This document shows, in pieces, positions 35,237 through 45,075 of a stretch of 64,000 bases of DNA. How positions within the stretch are numbered: the stretch's first letter is position 1; every line of letters starts with the position of its first letter. The notes under the pieces were generated by a model. The model was not told the DNA's origin. It searched no databases and saw only the letters and a program-made list of their open reading frames with translations. The stretch covers positions 1 through 64,000 of the forward strand of contig JAOBSW010001070.1 of assembly GCA_026214975.1 (NCBI GenBank), read 5' to 3'. Both the position numbers and the translations under genes were made by a program. Origin of the DNA: Gentiana macrophylla (taxonomy: Eukaryota; Streptophyta; Magnoliopsida; Gentianales; Gentianaceae).

Positions 35237-35276
35237 TTGACCGTTGACCGTTGACCGTTGACCGTTGACCTTGACC
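35237..35276 (+). promoter_or_regulatory. array of six W-box cores (TTGACC) in the copia 5' LTR
   Basis: TTGACC occurs at 35237, 35244, 35251, 35258, 35265 and 35271, with a 7-bp period for the first five. TTGAC[CT] is the binding core of plant WRKY factors. The array lies about 300 bases upstream of the LTR TATA box, a position where it could drive stress-induced transcription. The 3' LTR keeps only one copy near 40719. Confidence 0.6.
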
Positions 35277-35574
35277 TTGGTCTTGGTCTTGGGCTTTGGC
35301 TTTGGGCTTTGGGAATGGGCTGAGGCCCCAGGCCAGGCTTTGTGTTAAACTTTTTATACAAAAGTTAATTGGGCTTGGTCGATCATATACATTACGATTG
35401 AGTGAAGATTGAGTTCACTCGGTTCGGTTATCCAACATAGTTCGGTTCAACAATAATTAATGGTTAATTCATTGTCAGAAGCGATGAAAGCGGTTGTAAT
35501 TAAGATGAGTTATGGTAATTCATTCAGAATCGATGAAACGGTCGTAATTAATTCATTCATTCCATTGACCCTCT

Positions 35575-35586
35575 CTCTATATATAG
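35575..35586 (+). promoter_or_regulatory. TATA box of the copia LTR
   Basis: CTCTATATATAGCC is present in both LTRs (also near 40971), followed by a conserved leader. It is the likely RNA polymerase II promoter. Confidence 0.65.
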
Positions 35587-36239
35587 CCTCATATGGATTG
35601 AAGCTACATACACACATTCGAAATACAACACCGTAAAGCTTCATACATTCATATAGTTACGGCGTAGTTGCATACGAGTTTGAAGAAGAGATTACGAGCA
35701 CTAGAAGAGTTCGTTGAAGGTTCGTGTAAGAAGTACCTCTATACGAATCGATAATCCGAGTTATCCTGGGAGACAATTGGTTTTAACGGGTACACACGGA
35801 CCAAATTTGTCTTAAGGATGAGTGTCCTACTCGTCTCGGAGTTATTGTATCCACCTTTATTTTAGTATATATTTCATTTTCATTTGTAATTCGTTTTATT
35901 TTCAATAAAATTGTTGTTTAATTCGTGTTAATTATTTTAATTGCGTTCGGGCTCCTACAGCTTAAGACAAATTTCAGAACCGATGTTCTGATTTTAACCC
36001 GTGCGTAATCGAAATTTTTTATACGAATTTCTACTCAATTTTTCTGAGTTTAGACGAATTAAATAAACTTGTTTTAATCGAATTCGATTACGATCACTCG
36101 GATTCGATCGCCCGCTCGTTCTTGATTAATTCGGCTTATTTCTGAATTTTCAGCTCGTTTACTGAACATGTCAGCTCTTATTCTGAACGGTTCAGTCTAC
36201 TTCTGAAACTTCAGCTCGTTTTATAATTAGTTAAATCTT

Positions 36240-36356
36240 CCTTTTTGGTATCGATTTCTGGTAAAATCGGTCCACTTCCTTTTTGGTATCGATTTCTGGT
36301 AAAATCGGTCCACTTCCTTTTTGGTATCGATTTCTGGCAAAATCGGTCCACCTCCT
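36240..36356 (+). repeat. 38-bp tandem repeat in the copia leader, 3 copies
   Basis: TTGGTATCGATTTCTGGTAA repeats at exact 38-base spacing (GG at 36247, 36285 and 36323), followed by a partial copy. It lies between the 5' LTR and the polyprotein start, so it is leader sequence. Confidence 0.9.
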
Positions 36357-36558
36357 TTTGGTGTTTTCTGGTAAAAACTACCACGTTAAAACAAGATTGA
36401 AATACAAACATTGTTGGAGAATCGAGTTGAAACAAACTCGAGCTTGTTCTGACGAGTCAAAACAATCTTCACATTGTTTTCTTTGGGTGAAAAACCTACG
36501 TGTTGTATTATCAGTTATCCTTTTCTGATAAAAGTTTATCTTCTGTTTGTGAACAGAA

Positions 36559-37020
36559 ATGGAATTTTATAATCAGATGACTCCTATTGGTGCGCCAATT
36601 CAAGGAGAAAGCTCCAGGTTGCGGGAAGTGAAGTGGTTTTAAAGCAGTCAAAATTGAGCCTGACAGAGACCTCGATGAAGAGACATATGATTGGTGTGTA
36701 GAACCTTTGGAGCTACTCAACATATGTGTGCGAACAAATCTTTGTTGCGGGGATACCAGGAAATTCAAGAAAATGTTTTCATGGCAAATTTAACAACGTC
36801 GAAATTGTCGGATATGGGAATATCACGTTAAATTTAAAGAATGGAAACTATACGGTTATCCGAAATGTTTTGCATGTGCCGGACCTCGGTAGAAATTATA
36901 TTTACGGTCCTCGCCTAACTGTATGCAGGTTACAAGTTAGAATTTGTTGCAAACAAATTCACACTTTCTCAGAATGGATTGGTAGTTGGCGAAGGCACTC
37001 TGGTCGATAGATTATTTTTT
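36559..37020 (+). pseudogene. copia gag relic and protease-side region
   Basis: The frame opens MEFYNQMTPIGAPIQGESS, then breaks. Words in other frames (HMCANKSLL, GYGNITLNLKNGNYTVIRNV) belong to the region around the protease and just before the GAG-preintegrase domain. The capsid part and zinc knuckle of gag are absent, so about a kilobase has been deleted relative to complete relatives. Confidence 0.75.
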
Positions 37021-37089
37021 ATGGACCTTCGTATTGTAAAATAAAATTAGAATAATTTTATGTTTACATAAAAGTGATGGTTGGGTATG

Positions 37090-37920
37090 CAAGACTATTG
37101 TACCTAAATTAAATGTGCCCGCTGAGGCTAATAAAAGTGCTTCTACTTTTGTTTACTTGATTGAGTCTTGTACTTTATGGCATAATCGTTTAGGACACGT
37201 TAATAATAAATCAATTCAAAGAATGATGAATTTGGATTTATTACCTAAACTTAAAGTTAATGGCGAAAAATGCCAAGTACGTGTTGAAGCTAAAATGACT
37301 AAAGCGCCGTTTCCATCCGTGGAAAAAAACAGAACCCTTAGAATTAATTCACACCGATTTGTGTGACTTAAAGTTTGTGCAATCGAGAGGCGGTAAAAAG
37401 TATTTTGTAACTTTTATCGATGATTGTATATTTGCTAAGTAGCAAAGATGAGGCTATCGAGGCATTCAAAAATTATAAGAATGAAGTTGAGAATCAACTT
37501 AGCAGACGAATCAAGAAGGTTCGTAGTGATAGAGTGGAGAGTATGAATCGCCATTTGAAAGAATATGTCTAGATTCGGGCATTATTCATCAAACTCATTG
37601 CTCCATATGCACCTCAATCTAACGGAATTGCTGAGCACGCAAAACCGTACTCTGAAAGAGATGATGAATGCTATGTTGATTAGTTCAGGTTACCTCGAGA
37701 ACTTGTGGGGAGGCCCTTCTCTCCGCCAATAAAATTCTCAACAGATTCCGTCTAAAAGATGGATAAAACTCCATATGAGATGTGGAAAGGCCACAAACCA
37801 AGTTATAAATACTTGAAAGTGGGGGGGTGTTTAGCAAAGGTGGAAGTGCCTAAGCCTAAGCAGATTAAGATTGGGCCAAAAGCGATAGATTGCATATTTA
37901 TTGGGTATGCTCATGCATGA
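37090..37920 (+). pseudogene. copia GAG-preintegrase and integrase, broken
   Basis: LWHNRLGHVNNKSIQRMM is the GAG-preintegrase signature (His-His of the zinc site); the following C-Q-x-x-V has lost the second Cys (CQVRVE). The integrase core follows in shifted frames: HTDLCDLKFVQ with the first Asp, a DR-GEYES-like second Asp region, APQSNGIAE with the Glu, and TPYEMWKGHKP. At least five frame breaks occur. Confidence 0.85.
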
Positions 37921-38167
37921 TGAGTGCATATAGATTTCTTGTGCACAAATCGACAATCTGATGTGCATGTAAACACAGTCATGGAGTCAAGAAATGCGGT
38001 GTTTTTGAGGATGTTTTTCCACATAAAGAAAGACACAATGAAGACTCAAATAAGAGAGTACACGAAAATGTGGGGGGATAGTACTCGTAAAAGCGAGGAA
38101 GTGGAACCTCGAGAAGGAGTAAGAGGGCTAGGACTTCAACGTCTTTTGGGCGGATTTTCTAACCTAC

Positions 38168-38966
38168 ATGGTAGAAAATACTCCAAGGACATATGCCGAG
38201 GCTATGTCTAATCCAGAAGCACCTTTCTGGAAAGAAGCTATTAATAGTGAAATAGATTCTATTATGCAAAATCACACTTGGGAATTGGTTGACATTCCAC
38301 CGGGAAGTAAAGCACTCGGGTGTAAGTGGATTTTCAAAAAGAAGCTTAAAGCTGATGGATCTATTGATAAGTATAAGGCCAGGTTGGTAGCCAAGGGTTA
38401 TCGACAAAAGGAAGGTCTTGACTTCTTTGATACTTATTCACCAAGATGTGAGAATCACTACTATAAGGGTTCTTATTGCTCTTCTTTGCGATCTATAACT
38501 TGGAGATCCATCAAATGGATGTTAAAGCGCATTTCTAAATGGTGAATTAGAAGAAGAGATATACATGGAACAACCCGAGGGGTTTGTGGTTCCAGGCAAG
38601 AGCACAAGGTGTGTAGACTCGTTAAGTCTTTGTATGGTGAAACAGGCACCCAAACAATGGCATCTAAAGTTTGATCAAACTATGCTATCTAATGGGTTTA
38701 AAATTAACGAGTGTGACAAATGCGTCTACATCAAACAAACACCTAATGCTTATGTGTTAGTGTGTTTATATGTTGATGATATCTTGATTATGGGAAGTAC
38801 TCATGATATCATCATGAATACCAAAAAGTTCTTGACACGCAATTTTGATATGAAGGATATGGGACAAGCGGATGTAATTTTGGGGATTAAAATCTCCGAA
38901 TATCCGAGGACTAGTATTATCAGTCTCACTACATTGAATCCGTTCGAGGAGATTCAATGTTTTTGA
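38168..38966 (+). pseudogene. copia reverse transcriptase, broken
   Basis: Two long frames cover the RT. The first runs from YAEAMSNPEAPFWKEAIN through WELVDIPPGSKALGCKWIFK to KARLVAKGYRQKEGLDFFDT. The second carries YMEQPEGFVVPGK, a KQAPKQWHLKFDQ block and the catalytic LVCLYVDDILIMGS, so the YVDD motif is intact. The frame changes near 38450 and 38560. Confidence 0.92.
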
Positions 38967-39039
38967 TGAAAGTCCTATGAAAACACCAATTGACTTAAGT
39001 CTTCACTTGGTCAAAAATAAGGGTGAGCTTTGTGTCTCG

Positions 39040-39712
39040 GTTGAAATATTCACAGATTATAGGGTGTCTAATGTACATAACCAAGCTGCATTTAGACACG
39101 ATGTTGCGTGTCTTTGTGAACAAACTAAGCGAGGTTTACAAGTAATCGAGTAAGGATCATTGGAAAGCGATGAGAGTACTCGGTACTTGAAATATACAAT
39201 GAACACTGGGATTACGTTACACAAGATATCCAGCGATATTAGAAGGATATTGTGATGCAAAGCTGGATTTACGATTCTAAAGAGTCAAAATCCACAAGCT
39301 GGATATATCTTTATGATTGGTGGTCTTTGCGGTGTCTGAAGTCCACAAAGCGGACATGCATATCTCGTTCCACAATGGAAGCCGAGTTTATAGCTTTGGA
39401 CAAAGTCGGGAAGAAGCGAGTGGCTTGAAATTTCTAGAGGACATTCCTTGTTGGACAAAACCGATTGCTCTATTAGCATACGGTGATAGTCAATCGGCTA
39501 TACACCGAGCACAAAATAGTATGTATAATGGTAAGTCTAGACATATACGTCGGCGACATAATACCGTTAAACACTTGATCTCTAGTGGTGTGATTTCCAT
39601 CGATTATGTAAAATCGAAGGAGAATCTTGCGGATCCGCTTACTAAAGGTTTACACAGAGATCGGATGTCAATTTTGACCCTCGGAATGGGACTTAAGCCT
39701 ATTGAAAGTTAA
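39040..39712 (+). pseudogene. copia RNase H, broken
   Basis: Fragments in mixed frames match the copia RNase H end: a TRYLKYTMNTGI word, then YGDSQSAIHRAQNSMYNGKS, RHIRRRHNTVKHLI and ENLADPLTKGLHRD, ending at 39712. This is the normal end of the polyprotein. Confidence 0.85.
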
Positions 39713-40245
39713 GTTTTGTAATGGTAACCCTACCATGTTGTTGGAGATCCCAAGATCTTGGTTGAGGGACAACTAAGTTATGGTTATCGATGAACACTTT
39801 CCCATTCACGTGAATAAAAGTGTTGTCTGCCAGGAGTGTGAAGGTTAAGTGAAAACTTTTAATGATTCCTATAACTTGATTAAATTCGAGTGGGGTATGG
39901 CGAGAATACTCTTGATAGGAAGTCACTATGTAAGTGCGAAGTGGGGCGCTTACATGAGAATTGAGAGGCAGAATTCTCTAAAGCACTTTTCGAAACCAGT
40001 GTGATTCAGGGGCCAAAATGAATCCAGTCATGAGAACCAAATGCGAGTGCTAAGGAAATATTGTGTGAGTGCTATTATGCAGTTTCTACACTAAAAAGTG
40101 AACGATTCAAGACTTAAGTTCAGCGATTAGCCGAGTAGATCCGATAGTACTTCACTAGAAGCGGAGTTCAAAGCCGAAGCTACCTCTCCGATGCAATGTT
40201 TTTTCGCTGAGAATCTCTTGGTCTGCATTTGCATTAATTTCCATT

Positions 40246-40256
40246 CATGTGGGGAT
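40246..40256 (+). other. polypurine tract of the copia element
   Basis: ATGTGGGGAT immediately precedes the 3' LTR, the place where second-strand synthesis is primed. Confidence 0.6.
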
Positions 40257-41362
40257 TGTTGGAGAAAATAGTGGAATTGAATTAAAGTGAATAAAAATGA
40301 TTTTATAATCATTTTATTGAACGACTTTGCAAGCTTAATTTGATTATATTCTTGTATAGAATATATACAATGTTTTGATAATTCGAAAACTACGTAAGTC
40401 GTAGATGAATTCAGATTTAGAATCATTCAATTCGAGTCTGAGTGAATGAAATTAACGCTTGAAGTCGGGTGTTTGAAAGAACTTTTGTTGGAAGTGGAAG
40501 TTGAAGAGTATTCAACTAAAGCTGTGCACTACATTGAAAAAAAGAGAGAAATGTTTTCCGGTATATATGTGGGAAGAATGTTATATGGTATAAGCTCTCA
40601 GAAGAAGGAGAGATAGCGGGTTGGTTTTAGCGATCAGACGTTACGCTAAAATGGCCTGCCTGCCTGTAGCGCGCCGCCGCCGCCGCGCCGTGCTCGTGCC
40701 CGTCGGCCCGTTGCCCCGTTGACCTTGGTGACGCGTGGTCAGTCTTGGAGCAGGCTTTGGGAATGGCCTACGCCTGAGGCCACAGGCCAGCTTTGTGTTA
40801 AACTTTTTATACAAAAGTTAATTGGGCTTGGTCGATCATATACATTACGATTGGTGAAGATTGAGTTCACTCGGTTCGGTTATCCAACATAGTTCGTAAT
40901 TAAGATGAGTTATGGTAATTCATTCTTGAAGCGATGAAGCAGTGTAATTAATTCATTCATTGACCCTCTCTCTATATATAGCCTCATATGGATTGAAGCT
41001 ACATACACACATTCGAAATACAACACCGAAAACTTCATACATTCATATAGTTACAGCGTAGTTGCATACGAGTTTGAAGAAGAGATTACGAGCACTAGAA
41101 GAAGAGTTCGTTGAAGGTTCGTGTAAGAAGTACCTCTATACGAATCAAGATAATCAAAGTTATCTGGGAGACAATTGGTTTTAACCAGACACACTGGACC
41201 AAAATTTGTCTTGGGACAGAGTCTCTCTTTAAATGCCGGAGTTATTAGTATCCACCTTTATTTTAGTATATATTTCATTTTTCATTTGTAATTCGTTTTA
41301 TTTTCAATAAAATTGTTGTTTAATTAAGTGTTAATTATTTTAATTGCGTTGAATTTCCTACA
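40257..41362 (+). repeat. 3' LTR of the copia element
   Basis: 1106 bp, nearly the same as the 5' LTR apart from scattered small indels, a shortened GCC/TTGACC block and a missing stretch near 40900. It ends TTTCCTACA followed by the duplication ATACT. Confidence 0.93.
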
Positions 41363-41367
41363 ATACT

Positions 41368-41925
41368 TACAGATTGTTTACCGGATGAGATATCGACTTA
41401 TGTGAATTTTAGAATTTCTTAAAATGTCATATCAAACATTTTATTTTCAAATAATAACTCGATATTTGAAACGCAGTGTTACAATAATGTCATTCCCCTA
41501 ACACAAATATTGCAGAAGTATTATAAGAAATGCAAGAGTCGTATATCATAAAAATTCTCATTAAGCCCCATCGTTGGAAGATGGAAATGCCGACTTCCAA
41601 AAGTCGTTAAATTAAATAGAACAGAAGGTGATTGCCAAATGACAACGTTTAAATAGGACAGCACAAAAGCAGAATTATTTCTTGCTATTATCGGTATTCC
41701 AACACGCATACCAACAGCTCTCATTACCCAGTCCCCCTTTTTATTCCCTCTTCTCTCTTTTATAAGCTTTCCTCTCCCCTAAAAAATAAAACAGTAAACT
41801 TTCATTCTGTCTCTTCTTATCCTCTTCTTCTTCTTCTTCTTCTTCCAGCTCGTGTACTGAATATTCTGTCAGTACAGTAGTAGTGTTTTCACAGTTTTTC
41901 CTGAGTTATCTAAGACTTTGATATC
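41368..41925. promoter_or_regulatory. promoter and leader of the NOI-like gene
   Basis: The copia element ends 558 bases before the start codon. A TATA box (CTTTTATAAGC, 41757-41767) is 160 bases upstream of the ATG, and a (CTT)n tract at 41820-41847 lies in the leader, as is common in plant genes. Confidence 0.6.
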
Positions 41926-44309
41926 ATGGGAAAGGAGGTAAGTGGGTTTCTATTTTCTTCTTTATCTCTGTGTTCTTGTGTTTTTTAGGTTTTTTTTGTT
42001 GTTAATTTTTCATGGATTTCTTGGTTTCTTGTATTTCGTGCCAGTTTGGGTGGATTTTGAAAACAAGGTTGTGGGTTTTGTTTTTGTTGCTGACTATTTG
42101 CCTGATTTCCCCCTTTCTTTTCTCTTGAGATCAATAGTTGCTGTTTTTTTAAATCTTCAACCAAGTACACATTTCTGATACTTTATTTAGAGTTGATGGT
42201 TCTTTGGAAGGTTGAATTATAGCAAAAGGTAAAGAAAGAGGATGAGAATTCAGTTGAATTTTAGTTCAATATATAACTTGAATTAGCAACTTTTTGTTTA
42301 GGAAGAACTTGTCACCATTTGTGGATTTGATTTACTTTTGTTTGAGTCACAATATCTGCATCAATTGTTATTTAACATCCTGATAAGTATGTTGCTTAGG
42401 CCTGGAAATCATCAAGTTTATTCTGAAAATGAAAGATTGATTTTTAAGTCTCAATTTTTATTTTTAGTTTGTATTGTAGTTGGAGACTGTCTTCTTTGAG
42501 TTAGCTGTACTAATTTGTTGTTACATCAAAAGTCTTAGCTGTCAATTTTCGAATATTTCATACTTTTCAATCATCTTTGGCATTGACAAATTAAAGTAGT
42601 TTAAGGCATCTTTTTCTCATGTAAAAACAAAAGGGGTTATCAATCTATTTTCAGAAGTTTTAAGCATTCACTCAAGTTGAATTTAGCATAGAAAAAGACC
42701 AATAATTTAGTTTTTAGTTTAATGATATACCATAATCTTGTTGTCTAGTTTCTTACACAGTTCTTTGTTGTATAATTAGGCAAAGGCTACACCATGGCTA
42801 ACTGTGCCACAATTTGGGGATTGGGACCAAAAGAATGGGGTAATGCCAGATTACTCACTGGATTTTTCGAAAATCCGGGAGATGAGGAAACAGAACAAAA
42901 GGGATGTTTCAAGAGCCAGTATTGGAAATGAAGAAGAGTTGATCTCTTCAAACACTAGCACCTCTACGATTGATCACAACGATGGGTATCATCACCGTCC
43001 TCCAACTGTAAGTTGTGATTAATGGAGCTTAATTATCCATTTCCCCTTTGCATTTTCAACTTTTGAAAAAATGATTGCTTCTCTGTTTTTCTTGTGTCGA
43101 AAATCCGATAAATGATCACAAGCCAAAAGTAGTGTGAAATGGGGGGTGGGGAACAACTGGCTAGCAAATAGTTAGTTAATCATGACAGTTTTTGATGCAG
43201 ACAATGTCAATTTAAAAAATGGAAACTAGCATATTCGAGCCTTGTGACCACGAATTTGAGTCTCTAAAACTAACCTTTTTACCAAAACGTAACGTTAGAA
43301 CCGTATGCAATATGTCTAAATATGATCCGGGGGCCTGCCTATGACGAGTGTTTCCATGTATCAGACTGGTCTTTAAGTGAATTGTTTCTGATATTTTCTT
43401 TCTAGCAAGATTGTGGGTAGGTGATTGTAATTATAGATTCTACATTTCCTTGTATCTCATGTACTGGCAGTGGAAATTATGCAAGCTAAGCTGTGATATG
43501 GTAGGTAAATAGTTGTTGTGGGGTGGGGTAATCTGCCTTTAATACTGGTAAAATGTGGTCCTTGAGACTTCTTGAATACAACTTGCAAGATAAAGATGTT
43601 AGCTTTGTGAGGAAATTGAATTTAAAGCTAAAAAAATATAAAAAATAGGAGGAAAAAAAAACTATTAATGGGTTGGTATGGAATTAGACAAGAAAAGGGC
43701 TTGTTCACATGCAACAAGCATGTTCCATCCATAAAGTATATAGGGTTGGCTTTCTCAATTGATTTGCATTTCAGTGTACAAATAAGGAATCTGATTTGAT
43801 TAAACAAAACAAGTAATTTGAATCATTAAAGAGTTTGGTAGCAACTTAGGTGTAAAGAAAGACTTATGTGGTGCAGTAGGTCTAAATGATTGGGGCCTTT
43901 ATTTGTACCAATACACCACAGGTATTTGTCCATCACACCAGAACGACATTCTGAGTCAAAGAATCGACTTTCTGAAGGTCGATTGAGTCAAGAATCGATT
44001 TTTTTTTTCTTTCTTTTTTTCGAAAGTCGATCGTGAGACTCAAGAATGTCGATTGTGAAGGTCGTTCTGGTGTGGTGTCGTACAAGTAGTGTGGTGCATC
44101 GGTAACTTGGATGTGATGCAAATAATAGCCCCCTAAATGATTCGTTCCTTTTCTCGGTATGAATGGTGCAAGTTTAATAAGAATAGACATAATTGCTACT
44201 TTTTGAGAGATGATGATTCTCATTATTGTTGTATCTGTGTTGGTTTTGTGATTAACAACAGACAAGGAGGAGCTTCTTCAGGTGCTTCAACTGCTGTGTG
44301 AAAGCTTAA
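41926..44309 (+). CDS. RIN4/NOI-like small protein (3 exons)
   Basis: Three exons: 41926-41937, 42780-43007 and 44262-44309, all with GT-AG introns in phase 0. They encode 95 residues. Exon 1 is only MGKE. Exon 2 holds the NOI-type motif VPQFGDWDQKNGVMPDYSLD, followed by FSKIREMRKQNKRD. Exon 3 encodes RRSFFRCFNCCVKA, with a Cys cluster suited to membrane anchoring by acylation, as in RIN4. Family knowledge: RIN4/NOI proteins are plasma-membrane immune regulators and targets of bacterial effectors, but the role of this short branch is not known to me. The closest Arabidopsis relative I recall is At5g64850. No frame break is present. Intron 2 contains a MITE. Confidence 0.92.
43883..44142. mobile_element. 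Mutator-type MITE, copy 2, in the NOI-like gene intron 2
   Basis: The core 43892-44133 (242 bp) starts GGGGCCTTTATTTGTACC and ends CAAATAATAGCCCCC. A perfect 9-bp duplication TAAATGATT flanks it (43883-43891 and 44134-44142). The ends match the MITE in the LIP1 intron (GGGGCCTTTAT...AATAGCCCC), and both have internal AATCGACTT words. It ends 119 bases before exon 3. Confidence 0.9.
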
Positions 44310-44552
44310 AAGCGTTTAGAGCTATTTTATAGATTGGGCAGGAGAGGAGAGGGTGCTTTTAATTTGTTTATTTGTATCATTATTATTATTATTAAGTATT
44401 CCTTGTTTTTCTTCCTTTGTAGTCGAATCTTTGTTGTTTCGTTTCTCAGATACATTATTATAAACCATGGGAATTAGACTTGTATTGTATTTTAATGAAA
44501 ACATGTTGTTATGATGTTGAAAAATGTTTAATACTTTAAAAAAACAAAAAAA

Positions 44553-44563
44553 AACAAAAGTAG
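44553..44563 (-). terminator. Pol III terminator of the tRNA
   Basis: On the - strand, T-runs begin within ten bases after the tRNA 3' end, the usual Pol III stop signal. On the + strand this is an A-rich run between 44538 and 44559. Confidence 0.6.
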
Positions 44564-44567
44564 CATG

Positions 44568-44638
44568 GGGCATTCCGATAATTGAACTCAGGACCTCTCG
44601 CACCCTAAGCGAGAATCATACCACTAGACCAAATGCCC
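44568..44638 (-). tRNA. tRNA-Pro (anticodon AGG)
   Basis: On the - strand the 71-base gene folds as a cloverleaf: acceptor GGGCATT pairs with AATGCCC; the D-arm region carries TGGTCTAGTGGTAT (A box); the anticodon stem TCTCGC/GCGAGA encloses TTAGGGT with anticodon AGG; the T loop is TTCAATT. One T-stem pair is mismatched (G against A) and one is a G-T wobble, so it may be a slightly decayed copy. A T-rich run just downstream (TTTTGTTTTTTTTT on the - strand) fits a Pol III terminator. No CCA is encoded, as in eukaryotes. It lies 259 bases after the stop of the NOI-like gene on the other strand. Confidence 0.88.
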
Positions 44639-44827
44639 TGTTTTGTATGGATTTGCACGTCAGTCATACTAACTAGCCGTAAAAAAGTAACATTTCATAT
44701 ATTATTTCGTCATAATTTTATAAAGCGATCTATTTTATTCAATAAACTGTGATGTCAAGCATTTCACAAAGAGTCCAAACTACAAATAAAACAAAGACAA
44801 ATCATTGTTTCTCTAGGCCAGGCTAAT

Positions 44828-45075
44828 TATCTCTCGTCCATTTGTTTGGGACCTATTTTCTTTTTTTGTCCCAAAATAAGTTCTCATAACTCTAAATAGA
44901 CTTAAAGTTTTGCTTTAATTGACTAAATTGCCCCAACTCATTAATTGATATCTCTTAAATATTGTGAAAATAATCCGCACATAAAAAGGATAAAAAAGTA
45001 AATTAGTTAAGTTTTAAATGGACTGAACATTTCATTAATTGATGTGATCCCAAACAAAATGGGGACGGAGGAATA
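44828..45075. mobile_element. Stowaway-like MITE
   Basis: The core 44830-45073 (244 bp) is flanked by TA. The ends are imperfect inverted repeats: left TCTCTCGTCCATTTGTTTGG, right (reversed) TTCCTCCGTCCCCATTTTGT, continuing TTGGGA on both sides. The CTCCGTCCC end and TA duplication mark Tc1/mariner-type Stowaway elements. The inside is AT-rich and non-coding. It abuts the 3' end of the LINE piece. Confidence 0.78.

Larger units (their letters stand above)
34750..35959 (+). repeat. 5' LTR of the copia element
   Basis: 1210 bp, starting TGTTGGAGAAAATAGTGG and ending GGCTCCTACA. It carries a TATA box (CTCTATATATAG near 35575), a GC-rich GCC-repeat block near 35160-35235 and six TTGACC words. 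It is about 100 bp longer than the 3' copy, mostly because of the GC-rich block. Confidence 0.93.
34745..41367 (+). mobile_element. copia LTR retrotransposon with both LTRs
   Basis: The element spans 34750-41362 (6613 bp) with LTRs at 34750-35959 and 40257-41362, tips TGTTGGAG and CCTACA, and a perfect 5-bp duplication ATACT at 34745-34749 and 41363-41367. Internal order GAG-preintegrase, integrase, RT, RNase H is that of Ty1-copia. Most of gag is missing: the polyprotein start at 36559 (MEFYNQMTP) passes within about 150 bases to a block just upstream of the GAG-preintegrase domain. All domains have frame breaks. The element is probably a recent but non-autonomous copy. Confidence 0.95.

Noticed and set aside
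34980..35361. Ala/Arg/Pro-rich frames on both strands in the copia 5' LTR
   Set aside because: They come from the GCC repeat and TTGACC array of the LTR and are not kept in the 3' LTR.
41942..42178. 78-codon frame in the first intron of the NOI-like gene
   Set aside because: It is T-rich intron sequence right after the splice donor, giving a Phe/Leu-rich artefact.
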